NCBI GenBank assembly: GCA_019722365.1
Contig: JADFUC010000514.1
Location: 372,001 to 436,000 of the forward strand
DNA length: 64,000 bases
DNA from: Lithospermum erythrorhizon
Lineage: Eukaryota; Streptophyta; Magnoliopsida; Boraginales; Boraginaceae
Direction: 5' to 3'
This document shows positions 51,962 to 64,000 of this stretch, piece after piece. The notes under the pieces were generated by a model. The model made no database searches. It had not been told where the DNA came from and worked only from the letters and a program-made list of their open reading frames with translations. Numbering within the stretch: position 1 is the first letter of the stretch; every line of letters begins with the position of its first letter. Both the position numbers and the translations under genes were made by a program.

Positions 51962-52537
51962 ATGGGTCATTTTTAAATAACAAACACTCTAATTGGGTCA
52001 AATTTTATTATATTAATTACTAAATCAATAAAACATCATCTTCAACTCTACACCTCAAATTTCACCATTCGAATTCAAATTACAAGGCAACCAAGTGTTT
52101 TGAATTAGATAAAGATCTCAACCGAGAATCTGCATCAACATCATCTTCCCCAAATCCTTCAGTAGTCAAGCGCATCAAATTATATGCAACCTACTGCCGA
52201 GCAAGATCTCCAAAGATACCAAGATGTTCGTAAAGATCACTTATTTAATCCACGATCTATATGCCATCTTTTAAAGCAAACTCGAAAGAAAGTGCAAATA
52301 ACTGGACGAACCATTTACATTTCAAGCGCAAATCAAGCCCGCCAGCTTCAACACATCTGGATGCAATTTCAGTTTTGTAATGATTATCACTTCATTAATG
52401 CTCCACCCATAAGTTGAATTCGAACGCTAAAGGTGCGGGTAAGCAAAGATGATATTTTATTTGATTTTTAATTAATTAAAATTAATTAATGTATTGGGAT
52501 ATCGATCAAAAGTGTTTGTTATTCAAAAATGACCCAT
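51962..52537. mobile_element. TIR element with 27-bp termini
   Basis: ATGGGTCATTTTTAAATAAC plus AAACACT at 51962-51988 matches the inverse of 52511-52537 with one to two differences. The 576-bp body has no recognisable coding region. A further partial copy of the right terminus (ATGACCCATAAAGTGTAATA) lies at about 52729. Confidence 0.7.
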
Positions 52538-53097
52538 AAAGTGTAATATATTTAAACGCCTCTGTTTCTACTTTACGTTACCTATAGCGGGAGTTTAGGT
52601 GCCAAAAGATGTTTTCCAAAAGCTCGCGTGCCAAAAATATATCTGCTTATTCGAAGCATTGAACAAGTATGGCACTCTATTTGGAATGACGAAAAGAGTT
52701 CAAAAAAATGATAAAATTTGTCTTTAAAATGACCCATAAAGTGTAATATATATAATTTTTTTATTTTGCCATCTCCGTTTACCTATTAAAGAGCCTGCGA
52801 CCAAAGATTTTTCCCAAAGCTCATCAAGCAAAATCACCCATGTACCTATTTAAAATGTTAAAAAGTTCGTATTCCTATTTCAAATATTTTTCAGTCAGCG
52901 CCTGTATGAAATTTAGCCTATTTGTGCTTATAAGGTGTTTCCAGAGTATATTTGTATTCTGGATACAAATACTCCATCCAATTCATTTGGGCTTATCATT
53001 CGACTTCTTTGGAATTTAACTTACCCATCAATTACTAATTATTTATTATTCTAAAAAATATAAAATTTATATATTTGGATTCGTCTTTCTTACTAGT

Positions 53098-53490
53098 GGG
53101 TTATGGGGTATCAACAAAATTATCACAATAATATCGGTGTTGGGTTGTGGAGGAGTGTCAATATAATTATCACAGTAATGACATTGTTGAATTATGACAT
53201 ATCAATATAAAATCATGATAATATCACTCGAGGGTAATGTGGTATTAATATAAATACCTTAATTATGATATTAGTGGGTTATGATGTATTAATATAATTA
53301 CCACGAAAATAATATTGGTGGGTTATGGGATACCAATATAATTATTACAATAATAACACTGGTGGGTTATGGGGTACCAATATAATTACCACGATAATGT
53401 CATATGAGGGTTATGGGTACCAATATAATTATCACGATAATATCGTTGGAGGGTTATAGAGTATCAATATAATTACCTCGACATGCTATC
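53098..53490. repeat. 44-bp minisatellite, about nine copies
   Basis: The unit is built on GGGTTATGGGGTACCAATAT followed by AATTACCACGATAATGTCAT. Copies drift to 75-90 percent identity, with the best-preserved ones at 53280-53460. It encodes no open frame. Confidence 0.85.
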
Positions 53491-54893
53491 ACAAGCATGC
53501 ATGTATTAATTGTTAATATGAGATTATCAACGTGGCTATAAGACACATGATCACCACGATAATGACACATGTGTTATGGCGTCAACTCATCTAGATTTTG
53601 GTAAATAGAGAAACGGAACATGGTTTTCTTCTTGACAAATCTGATACCTAGTTCTTGTTTTCATTCATCATGAAAAAAACAAATTATGAGATCGATTAAG
53701 CAACAATAAAATAAAAAATAAAAAATGAGGTGATCAATACTCAATTAAAATTGAAAAATAAAATTAGGATTGATTTTATAATTTATTTGGGAAAATGGAA
53801 TGAGTGAATTGTTTGGGTGATGAGAGGAAGAAGTTAGAATCTGATGTATAAGATATGAGAGATCGTGTAAGCTGATTCAATCCACTCTCATACAAAAAAT
53901 GATTAAAATTCAAAGTACGTGTTCAATGATCATGTATGACCTTTTGTTTCTTGTTTATAAAAAATACTAGAAAGAGTTGGTCTTTGTCATAATCAAAACT
54001 GAAAAAATTTGATTATATGACAATTCAAAATCCAAATCTGAATAATAAAATAAAAGAAAACAAACCTCCAAAGTTAGCTAAAAATAAGGAGTAAATCATT
54101 TAGGAAGCAACAACAATCAATCAACAAATCTCTCACTTCCTAATTTTTAGTTTTCAATTAATACATAAAATAGTGTATGACAAAATCAACCCTGACAATT
54201 GACAACCATATGATCAAATTTATTGTTGAATCAACTAATCGAACGCTTGAGAACGACTTAAGCATAAATCTTAAACTAAAAGCTTAATTTCATCAGGCAG
54301 GCTTGTTTATAGAGTACATTTTGTACGTACATATATTTAAAAGATTTTAAAGACATTAAATGAAAAAAGTTTAGCATCTTAAGCACATAACATGCTTAAG
54401 CATAGTAACAGTATAATACCAGCCCAATGTTTTGAGTAATATAAAATGTAACCTTATAATCATACTCCATTGAAATATAAAATATATATCTGGAATCAAT
54501 TGAGTAAGGAAATATAACATGAAAATAATAAATTGTAATTATGAGGAATTAAATTGCTAAAATTGGAAACTCCATTATAGTTGAATCGTTCTTATCAGTT
54601 GTTCTTGCTTCTTATTGGTCTCCTCAGTTCAACAATATTTGTCATCTTATAATTATTTACCTACATTCACAGTCAGAGTTCACAGAAAATAGAGTGTGAG
54701 ATAATAATTCAAGTTTTCTTACAAGAAAAAAACAATTTAAAAGATCCAAAACTTCATGTTCTTTTTGGCTACTTGGATGTAGAAAGAATACCAAGGTCAC
54801 TCATTGAAGGAATATAGGGTGTGCAATAAGGGCATTTGCAAAGTAAATTTTTATTTAAAATAGAAATTATCATTTATTTATCAAAAGAATATA
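53491..54893. other. Gene-free AT-rich stretch
   Basis: Nothing recognisable beyond low-complexity AT-rich DNA. Confidence 0.5.
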
Positions 54894-55336
54894 CTCCCTC
54901 CGTTCCAATTTAATCGATCATGAACCAAAATTTTCACAATCCTCATATAGGATTTCAATGTAACTTGATATGATCTTTCAACTTTTATCCCTTAATAAAC
55001 TATTTTTTATTTATTGATCAACTAAAGTATTTTTTTAATAAAATTCTTTTTTAGGGTATGTTAGTACAAAATACCCTTCCGTCTCAATTTATTCTGACCG
55101 CTAGCAAATTAATTTATTGCTAAAATCATCATCTGTATAATTTTTAAGAGATAGAAGCGATATCAACCAATAAAAAAATAAATACAAGACAATATAAACA
55201 TCAATGCAAAAGTTACATCGGGTGTCTAAAACTTAACACTTATAACGAAAAATAAAATTTTACTGTATTTATCACTAAATCGGTATTTGTTTAATACTTT
55301 TAAATTTCAATGATCAATTAAATCGAACGAAAAGGA
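54894..55336. mobile_element. Degenerate Stowaway-like MITE
   Basis: The left end is TA-CTCCCTCCGTTCCAATTT; the inverse of the right end near 55336 (CGTTCGATTTAATTGATCAT) matches AATTTAATCGATCATGA-type bases imperfectly. A second internal terminus-like piece (CCTTCCGTCTCAATTTATTC) at about 55076 suggests a nested insertion. Confidence 0.45.
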
Positions 55337-55907
55337 AAGATTTGTTTTCAATAATAGAAATTATACTACAAAGATAATAAATTTTAATATAATTGGGGAG
55401 CCTTCAACCCACAATAGATAATTTTTATCTTATTTCTAACTGTTTGATGAATTATCTTCATTTAGTGTGACTTTACTTGATATAATCAAGGAACAAATAA
55501 GACATGAAATCCAAATCAAGACAAGTAAATACTTTGTAAAAACATTTCTCAGTCAAGAGCTGAATATGAAAGATACCACTAACTATTAAACATCCTTAGA
55601 AAATCTCTTATTCCTTTGGCCAATACTATATACACACCAAAATACTAATTTTTTAAATGAATAATAATTGCCTCTTAATAAATTCTCAGAATTCATTAAT
55701 TCTGCAACAAAGTAGACAGCTTATTACTCAAACCCAACACTATTCGATGTAGGCACAGCTGTAATTTGATATTAATAATAAAAATTTTAATTCGACACCA
55801 AGCCTTTACATGCTCCCTCCCTGATCTCTCTCGTTCTTGATGTACTTATATACAATGACACAGATATAAAGAGATTTGAAATATCTCAGTTTTCTAGTTA
55901 AAACAAC

Positions 55908-58900
55908 ATGGGAACTATTGTTATGCATTTTCTACTTCTACTTCTTAGTGGACCCATTTGGATTCTTCAATTGTCTGATGTAGTTGTTGATGCTAGATTT
56001 CTACTAGAGCCTCCTATTTCTTCACCATTATTTGCTCCATATCCTCCATTTATGGCATCAATACAAGCTTTCTCTCCAGGGATTGATAATCTTACTATTT
56101 ATGAACAAGTATTTTTGTTGGACTTATGAATTTTTTGTTTGTTTGTTTATTTGTTGTTGTTGGAAAGTTATGATTTTGATTTTTGGGTATTGCTTAGAAT
56201 AGTTAAAACTTGCAGGATGGAAGAGTTTTTGGAGGTTTTATTGTTTTAATCTCACATGAATTTATTCTGGAATACATTTTTGGGTATTTTTTTTTCAAGT
56301 TCTGCATGTTTTTCTAAACAATTTTCTTGTTTGTCACTTGGAAAGTTATGATTTTGGTTTATGGGTTTTGCTTAGAATAGTTAAAAACTTGTAGAATGTA
56401 AAAGTTGTTGGAGATTTTATTATTTTAATTTCACCATAATTTGTTTCTTGAATACTTTTTTGAGTAAGTTTTGGTAAGAACAAGTTCTTACATGTTTATA
56501 GAAAAATCACATTTTTATGTATAGTTGGTGTTGCAACCAGATTTGTTTAAAGGAGGACTGCAAACACCCCATGTTTTCAGCTAGGAAATTTGTTATTGCC
56601 TTTTTAACTATACTTGGAGTGATCTTAGTACTGTTTTTCTTACTGTTTTGGCTCTTATGTAGAAAGAAAATTAAAAAATCAAAGGATGATGATGGTTTTC
56701 ACAGCTCAGGTAGTTTAATTTTGGCTATTCTCTAATTTTCAATATTAATTTTGTATGTAATTGGTTTGTCGGAATTTTTGGAATGAAATTTTTGTTTGCT
56801 TTGTGTTCTAATTTTTGAAGATGGCTTGAAGGGTCTGGCACTATCTCAATTTGTTGGTAAATATAATTCTCTTAGTAAGAGTAGCCAAAAACGAGCTGTG
56901 GCCGTAATGGAATTCAAGAAGCTTGAAGTTGCAACAAACAATTTTAGAGAAAGCGAAATTTTGGGTCAGGGTGGATTTGGATGTGTATAAAGGTGGTTCT
57001 CAGGATGCCAAAAAAGAATTTGAGGTACCATCATAATCATTACTACTCCGTATATATTTGATGGTTATTCGAAACTGTTTTGATCCCTGAGATTGACCAT
57101 GATATGTCATTGTAATTGCAGACTGAGGTAGCGTTGTTGAACAAGATTCAGCATCCAAATATAATAACTCTGTTGGGTTATTGCATTCACGAAGAGACCA
57201 AAATGCTTGTCTATGAACTAATGGAAAATGGATCTCTTGACAGTCAGTTGCATGGTAACATATGGTTGCCTCTTGTTTAATCTTCATGTTTACCCCATAT
57301 TACCATAATGTTAAAGCTAAGTTTCTTTCGGCCGTGGAGATTTCGAAGAATCTTGATGTTCCATCTTAAAACTAGACGTGAAATATTAGTGCATGGTAAG
57401 AGTATGCATATAATTTGAAGAACCAATCTGAGACAATTAACTTGAGTACATTAGTACATAGAAAGAGGAATAAAATTATGGTTCATTGGTTTTGGAAATA
57501 TGGGTGAGCATAACTGATCTTATTGAATTTGATTCCAATAGGGACTTCTCATGGTGCAGCTTTAACATGGCATATTCGGATGAAGATAGCTCTTGATGCC
57601 GCTAGGTGTGTTTGTTCATCTGTAGACAATAACCATGTGGTTTCAATGCTATTATTGGTTATTGCTAATGGGATCATTAATAATAATGTTTTATTGTTTG
57701 ACCAGAGGATTAGAATACTTGCATGAGCACTGCAACCCACCAGTAATCCATAGAGATCTAAAATCTTCTAATATCCTTTTGGACTCCAATCTCAATGCTA
57801 AGGTAATATAATATTCATTTAGTGCATAATTATTATAATGTGGTCTATTAAAGTGTTTATTATATAGTTAAATATGATAAAATGCTTAATGAAATGGATA
57901 TCCTGAGTTAAAATTTTGGGACACCACTATGCAACTCATGACAAGTTATGATGAAAGTAGCATTTTTTTTCTTTAAATCCACGATTTGATTCAGATCTTC
58001 CTAAACCAATATTGGTCTTGTATGTGACAATATACGAGATAGTTATATATCCAAAGATATGTAGCATTCCCTTAACATGATTGATTGAAAATATTTTATA
58101 TGGATGATGCACTATTTTACTTACCATTTTGTTTTTGTCATCAGCTTTCTGATTTTGGACTTGCAATACAAGATGGTTTACAAAACAGGAACAACATCAA
58201 GCTATCCGGGACCTTGGGTTATGTAGCCCCGGAATACCTTTTAGATGGTTTGTGCATTTTCACAATGTTTAATTATTTGATTATACATGGTCGAGCAATA
58301 GATGCCTCTCCTTTTCTTGGGTGCCAAACTGGCATTTCTTTTTCAATCATTTTGTGGGGAAAGGGAAAGCTTAGTTCACCACTACAATTTTCTTTCAGCT
58401 TTCTAGCACATGGTGCATGTGCATTGTCACTTGTTAGTTGCACTAGAAAAATGCTTTAAACCTATTGTATGAATTTCTATTATATGCTAAAGAAACATAA
58501 TACACGTCATAATTTAACTAATTTATACAATAAATTTAACATAGTTTAGACTTAATGGTCTCCCTATAGGTAAATTGACAGATAAAAGTGATGTCTATGC
58601 TTTCGGAGTAGTACTTTTGGAGCTTCTTCTTGGAAGAAGGCCAGTAGAGAAACTTGCACAAGCTCAGTGCCAGTCTATTGTCACATGGGTGAGGCTTCAA
58701 CCTTAGAATAATTCTCTTTTGTCAGACAAAAAGAACAGTTATAGGCTTTGAATTTGATGCTTATTGCTCAAGCTTCAATCTTTCTTGATTGGTAGGCCAT
58801 GCCTCAGCTCACGGATCGATCAAAGCTCCCTACCATTGTGGATCCTGTGATTAGAGATACCATGGATCTGAAGCACCTATATCAGGTTTGTTTCACAAAT

Positions 58901-59347
58901 GACTCCTTCCCCTTATCACTAACTGTTACAGTATTGGTCGAGTGTCATTAAGACATGAGTCCGGTCTGAGTATTGGGCCTATTAGCCACAATAACTAGGC
59001 AGTGCGCCGTGCTGGTCACTCGTGACAAGTACTACTCAGCAATACTGAATTTTCAAGATTTGTTTGATAGTTCATATAAATGAGTTGTTTCTGCATGAAT
59101 TTACATTCGTTGCATTTTATCTTTCCCCGCTTAGGTGGAAGCCTCTTCATAGGCATTGAGACATATTAACGTTAATGTTTTTTTACAGGTTGCTGCAGTT
59201 GCTGTCCTATGTGTTCAACCAGAACCTAGTTATCGTCCATTGATTACAGACGTACTGCATTCCCTTATCCCTCTTGTTCCAATGGAGCTAGGTGGAACTC
59301 TTAGATTAGCACACAAGAATCCTTCTGCCCTTCAGAATTCACAATAA
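55908..59347 (+). pseudogene. Receptor-like protein kinase (At1g80640-like), disrupted in the N-lobe
   Basis: Ten exons: 55908-56108, about 56553-56709, 56821-57024, 57122-57254, 57542-57605, 57706-57802, 58145-58247, 58570-58688, 58796-58885, 59189-59347. A signal peptide and short ectodomain lead to a membrane segment (KFVIAFLTILGVILVLFFLL). The kinase domain starts FKKLEVATNNF. Preserved are the Gly loop GQGGFGCV, the HRD motif [26 protein letters not shown], and the D-x-W-like region [16 protein letters not shown]. Between GFGCV and GGSQDAKKEFE, however, some 15-20 codons are absent, including the VAVK lysine that anchors ATP. The frame also shifts, giving a TAA at 56988. All other splice sites and frames are intact. 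I call it a young pseudogene or a truncated product; a genome error cannot be excluded. Confidence 0.75.
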
Positions 59348-60083
59348 AACATTTTCTGACAAATTGATTGGAGTTGTTATTAATTGCTTCCATTTCCTAT
59401 ACTAGATCTCGTTTTTGGTATATAAAAAGTATTTATGCATGGCCCACGGTATGACCCAAATGACCACCCCACATGGGTTATTACTTGTTCTATGTTAATT
59501 TTATTTTAAATATTTGGTTAGCATTAAAGTTGTGTCTCAAAATCCATTGAGTGTAGATCAAGGGATAACACTTATTTAAAGAGATTTCACTTTCATGCCG
59601 ACACAGTTTGTATATTGTGGCTATTGAAAGATACTGTTGAGATTAGTTGTCAGCTCTCTTTTTTCAGGTTGTTAACTACTCGAGCCAAGCTTAATGCTAG
59701 TTTATTTGATTTTAGGAGTCAAGTCTAAAGCTCGCTTCATAAATAAAATTTAGTTTACTAGATCAAATATTATAACTAAAAAACAATTGATGGTTGAAGT
59801 TTGATCCAAAAAATATATATATATATATATCAGTTATATGAAATTGGAGGTAGTATTGTATTATGTATATAATTTTTCAAAGTTTTAACAATAAAATTGG
59901 AAGCGACAGAGAATTTATTGGAGGTAGTATTAATGGTTTAAAGAAATTTTATCCATGTTTTAATTGTAACAATAGATTAATTTTAAGCCAAAAGATAACA
60001 TGTTAATTCAGAAAACGAATTAGGCACTACTTATGAAAAACATCATCCAAAATAGATCAATGAATCTAGCTTCTACTTATTGT
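59348..60083. other. Convergent 3' region of kinase and F-box genes
   Basis: It contains a CA-poor AT-rich spacer with an (AT)n tract at about 59813-59831. The two genes converge here; no gene of its own. Confidence 0.5.
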
Positions 60084-61235
60084 TCAATATGTAGGAGACA
60101 CAAGGCTTTCAACATGGTGAGTAACTTGGAAGGTAAAATCTTCATCTTCATCAAAACATGAACAATGTTTCAGAGAATGGTGTTCTTCCATCATACCATC
60201 TTTAGCTCTAAATAAACCTAGTCTTTCTGATGAGCTCAACATGATATTATTGTCGTCGTCGTCTTCGTGTCCAGCCGACGACCATATCAAGTAATTCCAG
60301 CTCAACCGTTGCTCTCCTGAGTATGAAGCAACCTTACTCCACGATTCATGGACGTCGTAGTCCTTCATCATCCAAATCACTATAGAGTAATCGAACCAAA
60401 GAACCATACATAGACATCCTCTTAGAACTCCCAAAGTTACTGGCTCGAAACCATTACCAACAAATTCGTTATTATGAGGCAACATTATTTCACCTAAAGT
60501 TTCGGTTTTCAAATTATATGATAAGGCAATTCGAGACTTGTCATATTTTTCCAACAACCAATGTAGATTCCCACCAACAAAAGGGCAACATTTTGAAACG
60601 ACTGGAGACATAATATCACATTCATCATGAATCCTTTTCCAAGAATCCTTTCTCAAGCTATAATCTATAATGCCTGAATCATATCTTCTACTTCTAAGTT
60701 CAACAACTCTGTAATCATCTGTGAACTCATCATATGCAAACCCGAAATCGCCAAAACGGTAATCGAAACGATTTGGTAATGAACGTACATGTTTCAATTT
60801 TCGAATCGATGGATTCCACAGAATAATATAAGAATGCACTTGGATACAACAGACGCCATTACAAGAACCTACTATTCTGAAAGAAGAGGGGAAAGATTTA
60901 AATTTATCGGAATCGAGCCCGAGCTTAGCAGTTTTCACATCTTTCAGGCACTTATCAAGCGTTAAAGGCTTGAGTGAACAAGTGTAGGAATTAATAATAC
61001 GAAGTTGGTTAGCTTTAGTGAACATCAAAATAAATTTCTGGTTGCCATCTTCTTTTATTGTTTTGGATGAGATTTGAAGATGGTATTTGATGAAGTAGGG
61101 GCTTGAGATTAAAGACAACCAAGTTTTGGAAACACACATGAATCTATACAAGGATTCAACAGGAAGAAGAACCAATATCTCAGTGATAGTGTCTTGTGTA
61201 AGATGTGCCATGAAGCCCTCAACTGTATACAACAA
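60084..61235 (-). CDS. F-box protein with F-box-associated (FBA) interaction domain
   Basis: A single exon of 383 residues. The F-box lies at about 9-55 (LTQDTITEILVLLPVESLYR), followed by CVSKTWLSLISSPYFIKYHL, which contacts SKP1/ASK. From about 110 comes the FBA-type beta-propeller-like region: GSCNGVCCI, LWNPSIRKLKHV, FGFAYDEFTDDYRVVEL, RKDSWKRI, GGNLHWLL, and LGVLRGCLCMV, all standard for CPR1/At3g06240-like proteins. It would act as a substrate adaptor in an SCF ubiquitin ligase; the target is unknown. The second Met (61211) begins MAHLTQ and is the more usual start. The C-terminus is acidic (GHEDDDDNN). No frame break. Confidence 0.92.
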   Translation of the reverse strand: MLYTVEGFMAHLTQDTITEILVLLPVESLYRFMCVSKTWLSLISSPYFIKYHLQISSKTIKEDGNQKFILMFTKANQLRIINSYTCSLKPLTLDKCLKDVKTAKLGLDSDKFKSFPSSFRIVGSCNGVCCIQVHSYIILWNPSIRKLKHVRSLPNRFDYRFGDFGFAYDEFTDDYRVVELRSRRYDSGIIDYSLRKDSWKRIHDECDIMSPVVSKCCPFVGGNLHWLLEKYDKSRIALSYNLKTETLGEIMLPHNNEFVGNGFEPVTLGVLRGCLCMVLWFDYSIVIWMMKDYDVHESWSKVASYSGEQRLSWNYLIWSSAGHEDDDDNNIMLSSSERLGLFRAKDGMMEEHHSLKHCSCFDEDEDFTFQVTHHVESLVSPTY

Positions 61236-61382
61236 ATTCGGTTAAAGGCTTTGAATTTGATGCTTAGTTGTTTTAGTTCTCTTTGTTAAGCATGACAGAG
61301 AAATATATAAAATTTATGACAGACTTGCTTCAATTTATAGATATTGTACATTATGATAATAATATAATATATACACGAGTTA

Positions 61383-61515
61383 TTTCTAAAATTAATATGG
61401 AAGTAACTACAAATAATTATTTATGGTAAATATTACCTAATAAGCAAATCTTCTAAAATTAATATGGAAGTAACTACAAATAATTATTTATGGTAATATT
61501 ACCTAATAACCAAAT
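61383..61515. repeat. 67-bp tandem duplication
   Basis: CTAAAATTAATATGGAAGTA starts at 61386 and again at 61453; the copies are near-identical, with a two-base difference at a TA run. It lies about 150 bp upstream of the F-box ATG region. Confidence 0.88.
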
Positions 61516-62740
61516 CAAATTATAGTTCTTATCATGAAGCACATCATCAGTAAAACCTCGGAAGTAAGGAATGGATACAGTTCATTAATGATACGGTTTA
61601 TTAATTTTCACTAATTTCTATATATACTAGATTGCAATTAAATTATTCTATGCACCTAGTAAGTATGTTTATCAAAATTCGTTGAACAAATTGAAACAGA
61701 TCAACTAAAAATTAAAAATAAGCTTATACAATTGACATCAATAAATTTTTTTAAGAAAATAATATACCTATTACCTAAAATAAACCAAAAGAAAAAGAAA
61801 AAAAATTATAAAATTATATAATATGCATTTTCGATCAATAATAAACCATTAATGAATAAAAAATTTAATAAAGGCAACTTTCTGACCACTCGGAAGCAAC
61901 ACTAATGCAACAGCAATTAAAAAGACCATAAGCCTTAGCACACAAGATCAAACCAAATTCCACTTATAAACCAAATTAGATTTGTATTAAAACCAAACCA
62001 TCAAACATAGCAAAAGAACAAATCCTCAAAGGACCATCAAACCAAGACTTATCCCACAAATTAGAGTCTGCTATCTCTAAATACACCATTACTTTATATG
62101 CCAAAGAAAACTTATCAAAATCCTTTTCAATTGTAATTAAACAGCTAAATATAGCGATCTCCATAAAACAAACGACTAAAGTTAACATTTTTAAACAATA
62201 GTTCCATACTTAAAAAACTCTGTAATTGAAATCAGATGAAGCATTCCAAACCAATAACCATCAATGATCAAACAAATTGAACTAAAATCAATAACTATCA
62301 TCAACATGCCTCGGCCTAAGTAGGGTAGGGTGGGTGGATAGATTGTAGGCAGCCGTTTACCACTGTAGAAATAACCTAAGCAAGGAGGTTATTTCCGAAT
62401 TGACATAAGAGTGAAGTGCAAAAACTATCTACGACTTCACAATAGATAATAACAATCAAATTACACAAGAAAAAACCCAAAAGAATCTACAATCAAAACG
62501 TCACAAGATACATCACCAATTAAACGCCAAACAAACGCGATCAGCATCCATCCATTCCAATTAATCAGCTAAACACAATCACTTCCATAAAAGAAATCTG
62601 TCAACCGTTTAAATTAATTAAGCAGCTAAACATAGTCATCTCCATAAAACAAAATAACCAAAGTTATCATTTTTCAAGTAATAATTCCATACAAAAACCA
62701 CATTACAATTGGAATCTGGGGAACGAATCCATTGAGGAAT
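61516..62740. other. Intergenic, AT-rich, with SINE-like patch
   Basis: No gene. The piece at 62310-62420 (GGTGGATAGATTGTAGGCAG...GAGGTTATTTCCGAATTGAC) looks like a SINE tail and shares TTTCC-AATTGACA-AGAGTGAAGTGCAA with a site at about 37872-37901 in the EAR-gene intron. The segment next to 62741 should be the eL39 3' UTR. Confidence 0.4.
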
Positions 62741-63660
<920 letters not shown>

Positions 63661-63688
63661 TGTTGCTGCTGCTGGAGACGGCTGCGTA

Positions 63689-63697
63689 AACCCTAAT
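63689..63697. promoter_or_regulatory. Telo-box of eL39 promoter/5' leader
   Basis: AAACCCTAA, the telo-box common in plant ribosomal-protein promoters, lies 29 bases upstream of the eL39 ATG. A second partial copy (TAGGGTT) is at 63719. Confidence 0.75.
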
Positions 63698-63732
63698 TTA
63701 GAGAAGAAGCTCAAAATGTAGGGTTATTGTAG

Positions 63733-63739
63733 ATATATA
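63733..63739 (-). promoter_or_regulatory. TATA-like box upstream of eL39
   Basis: TATATAT, on the minus strand CTATATATC, lies about 40 bases upstream of the telo-box and about 75 bases from the ATG, a plausible distance for a short 5' leader. Confidence 0.5.
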
Positions 63740-64000
63740 GTGATTGAGAATATATTGCAAGTAGGTCCCTAGTATATTTTTGTAATGGGATTCGCACCCG
63801 CAAGGCGTGGGGCTCATCACGTGGGTAAATGTGACAATCGAGCAAAGAAATTGTTGGTGAGAATGTTCATCAAAATTTCGCGATTCTGAAGTTGATTAAT
63901 CATGGCTGGTATTGCTTAATATACCGAATACCGAGTGTACTCAAAGTTGCCCAAATAATTTGTTTGGGCATGAGATTATCATCTCCGTTAATCCCTTAGA

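Noticed and set aside
56986..57004. A 19-base GT...AG segment whose removal would restore the kinase frame (TGT|GATGCC)
   Set aside because: Plant introns are rarely below about 60 bases, and the result would still lack the VAVK segment.

Overview
This is AT-rich, repeat-rich nuclear DNA from a flowering plant. The evidence is short exons with GT-AG introns, plant-type gene families (class II KNOX, plant TMN/TM9SF, RLK, F-box/FBA) and many Stowaway- and hAT-like miniature transposons. It is a eudicot, perhaps an asterid, but the species cannot be fixed from the sequence. All intron-exon models below were built by hand from reading frames, splice dinucleotides and family knowledge.

Left gene cluster (1-12.4 kb): the 3' part of a neurochondrin-family gene (+), a five-pass plasma-membrane-type protein resembling Arabidopsis At2g12400 (+), and a KNAT3/4-type class II KNOX homeobox gene (-). 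Middle repeat desert (12.4-36.6 kb): no convincing gene. It holds two or three related LTR-retrotransposon fragments, an organelle-like GC-richer island, several MITEs, a 1.2-kb array of palindromic repeats, a long-arm foldback element and an hAT-type MITE with an intact target-site duplication. Central genes (36.7-47.6 kb): an uncharacterised EAR-motif protein (-) with a (GA)56 tract in its presumed 5' leader, an intronless TM9SF/nonaspanin (+) and a tiny Romo1/Mgr2-like mitochondrial gene in three exons (-). A second repeat-rich gap (47.7-55.9 kb) carries a TIR element and a 44-bp minisatellite. Right cluster (55.9-64 kb): a receptor-like kinase of the At1g80640 type (+) with a disrupted ATP-binding region, an F-box gene (-), and ribosomal protein eL39 (-), whose only intron follows the ATG and is almost filled by a degenerate tandem array.

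The genes are not a functional cluster; they are ordinary, independently transcribed plant genes. I found no convincing new multi-gene system. The points most worth checking are three apparent lesions in otherwise well-preserved genes (the kinase deletion/frameshift, an exon insertion with a 6-bp duplication and no GT donor in the neurochondrin gene, and a G-homopolymer frameshift in the KNOX gene), and a repeat unit that recurs in introns of two unrelated genes.
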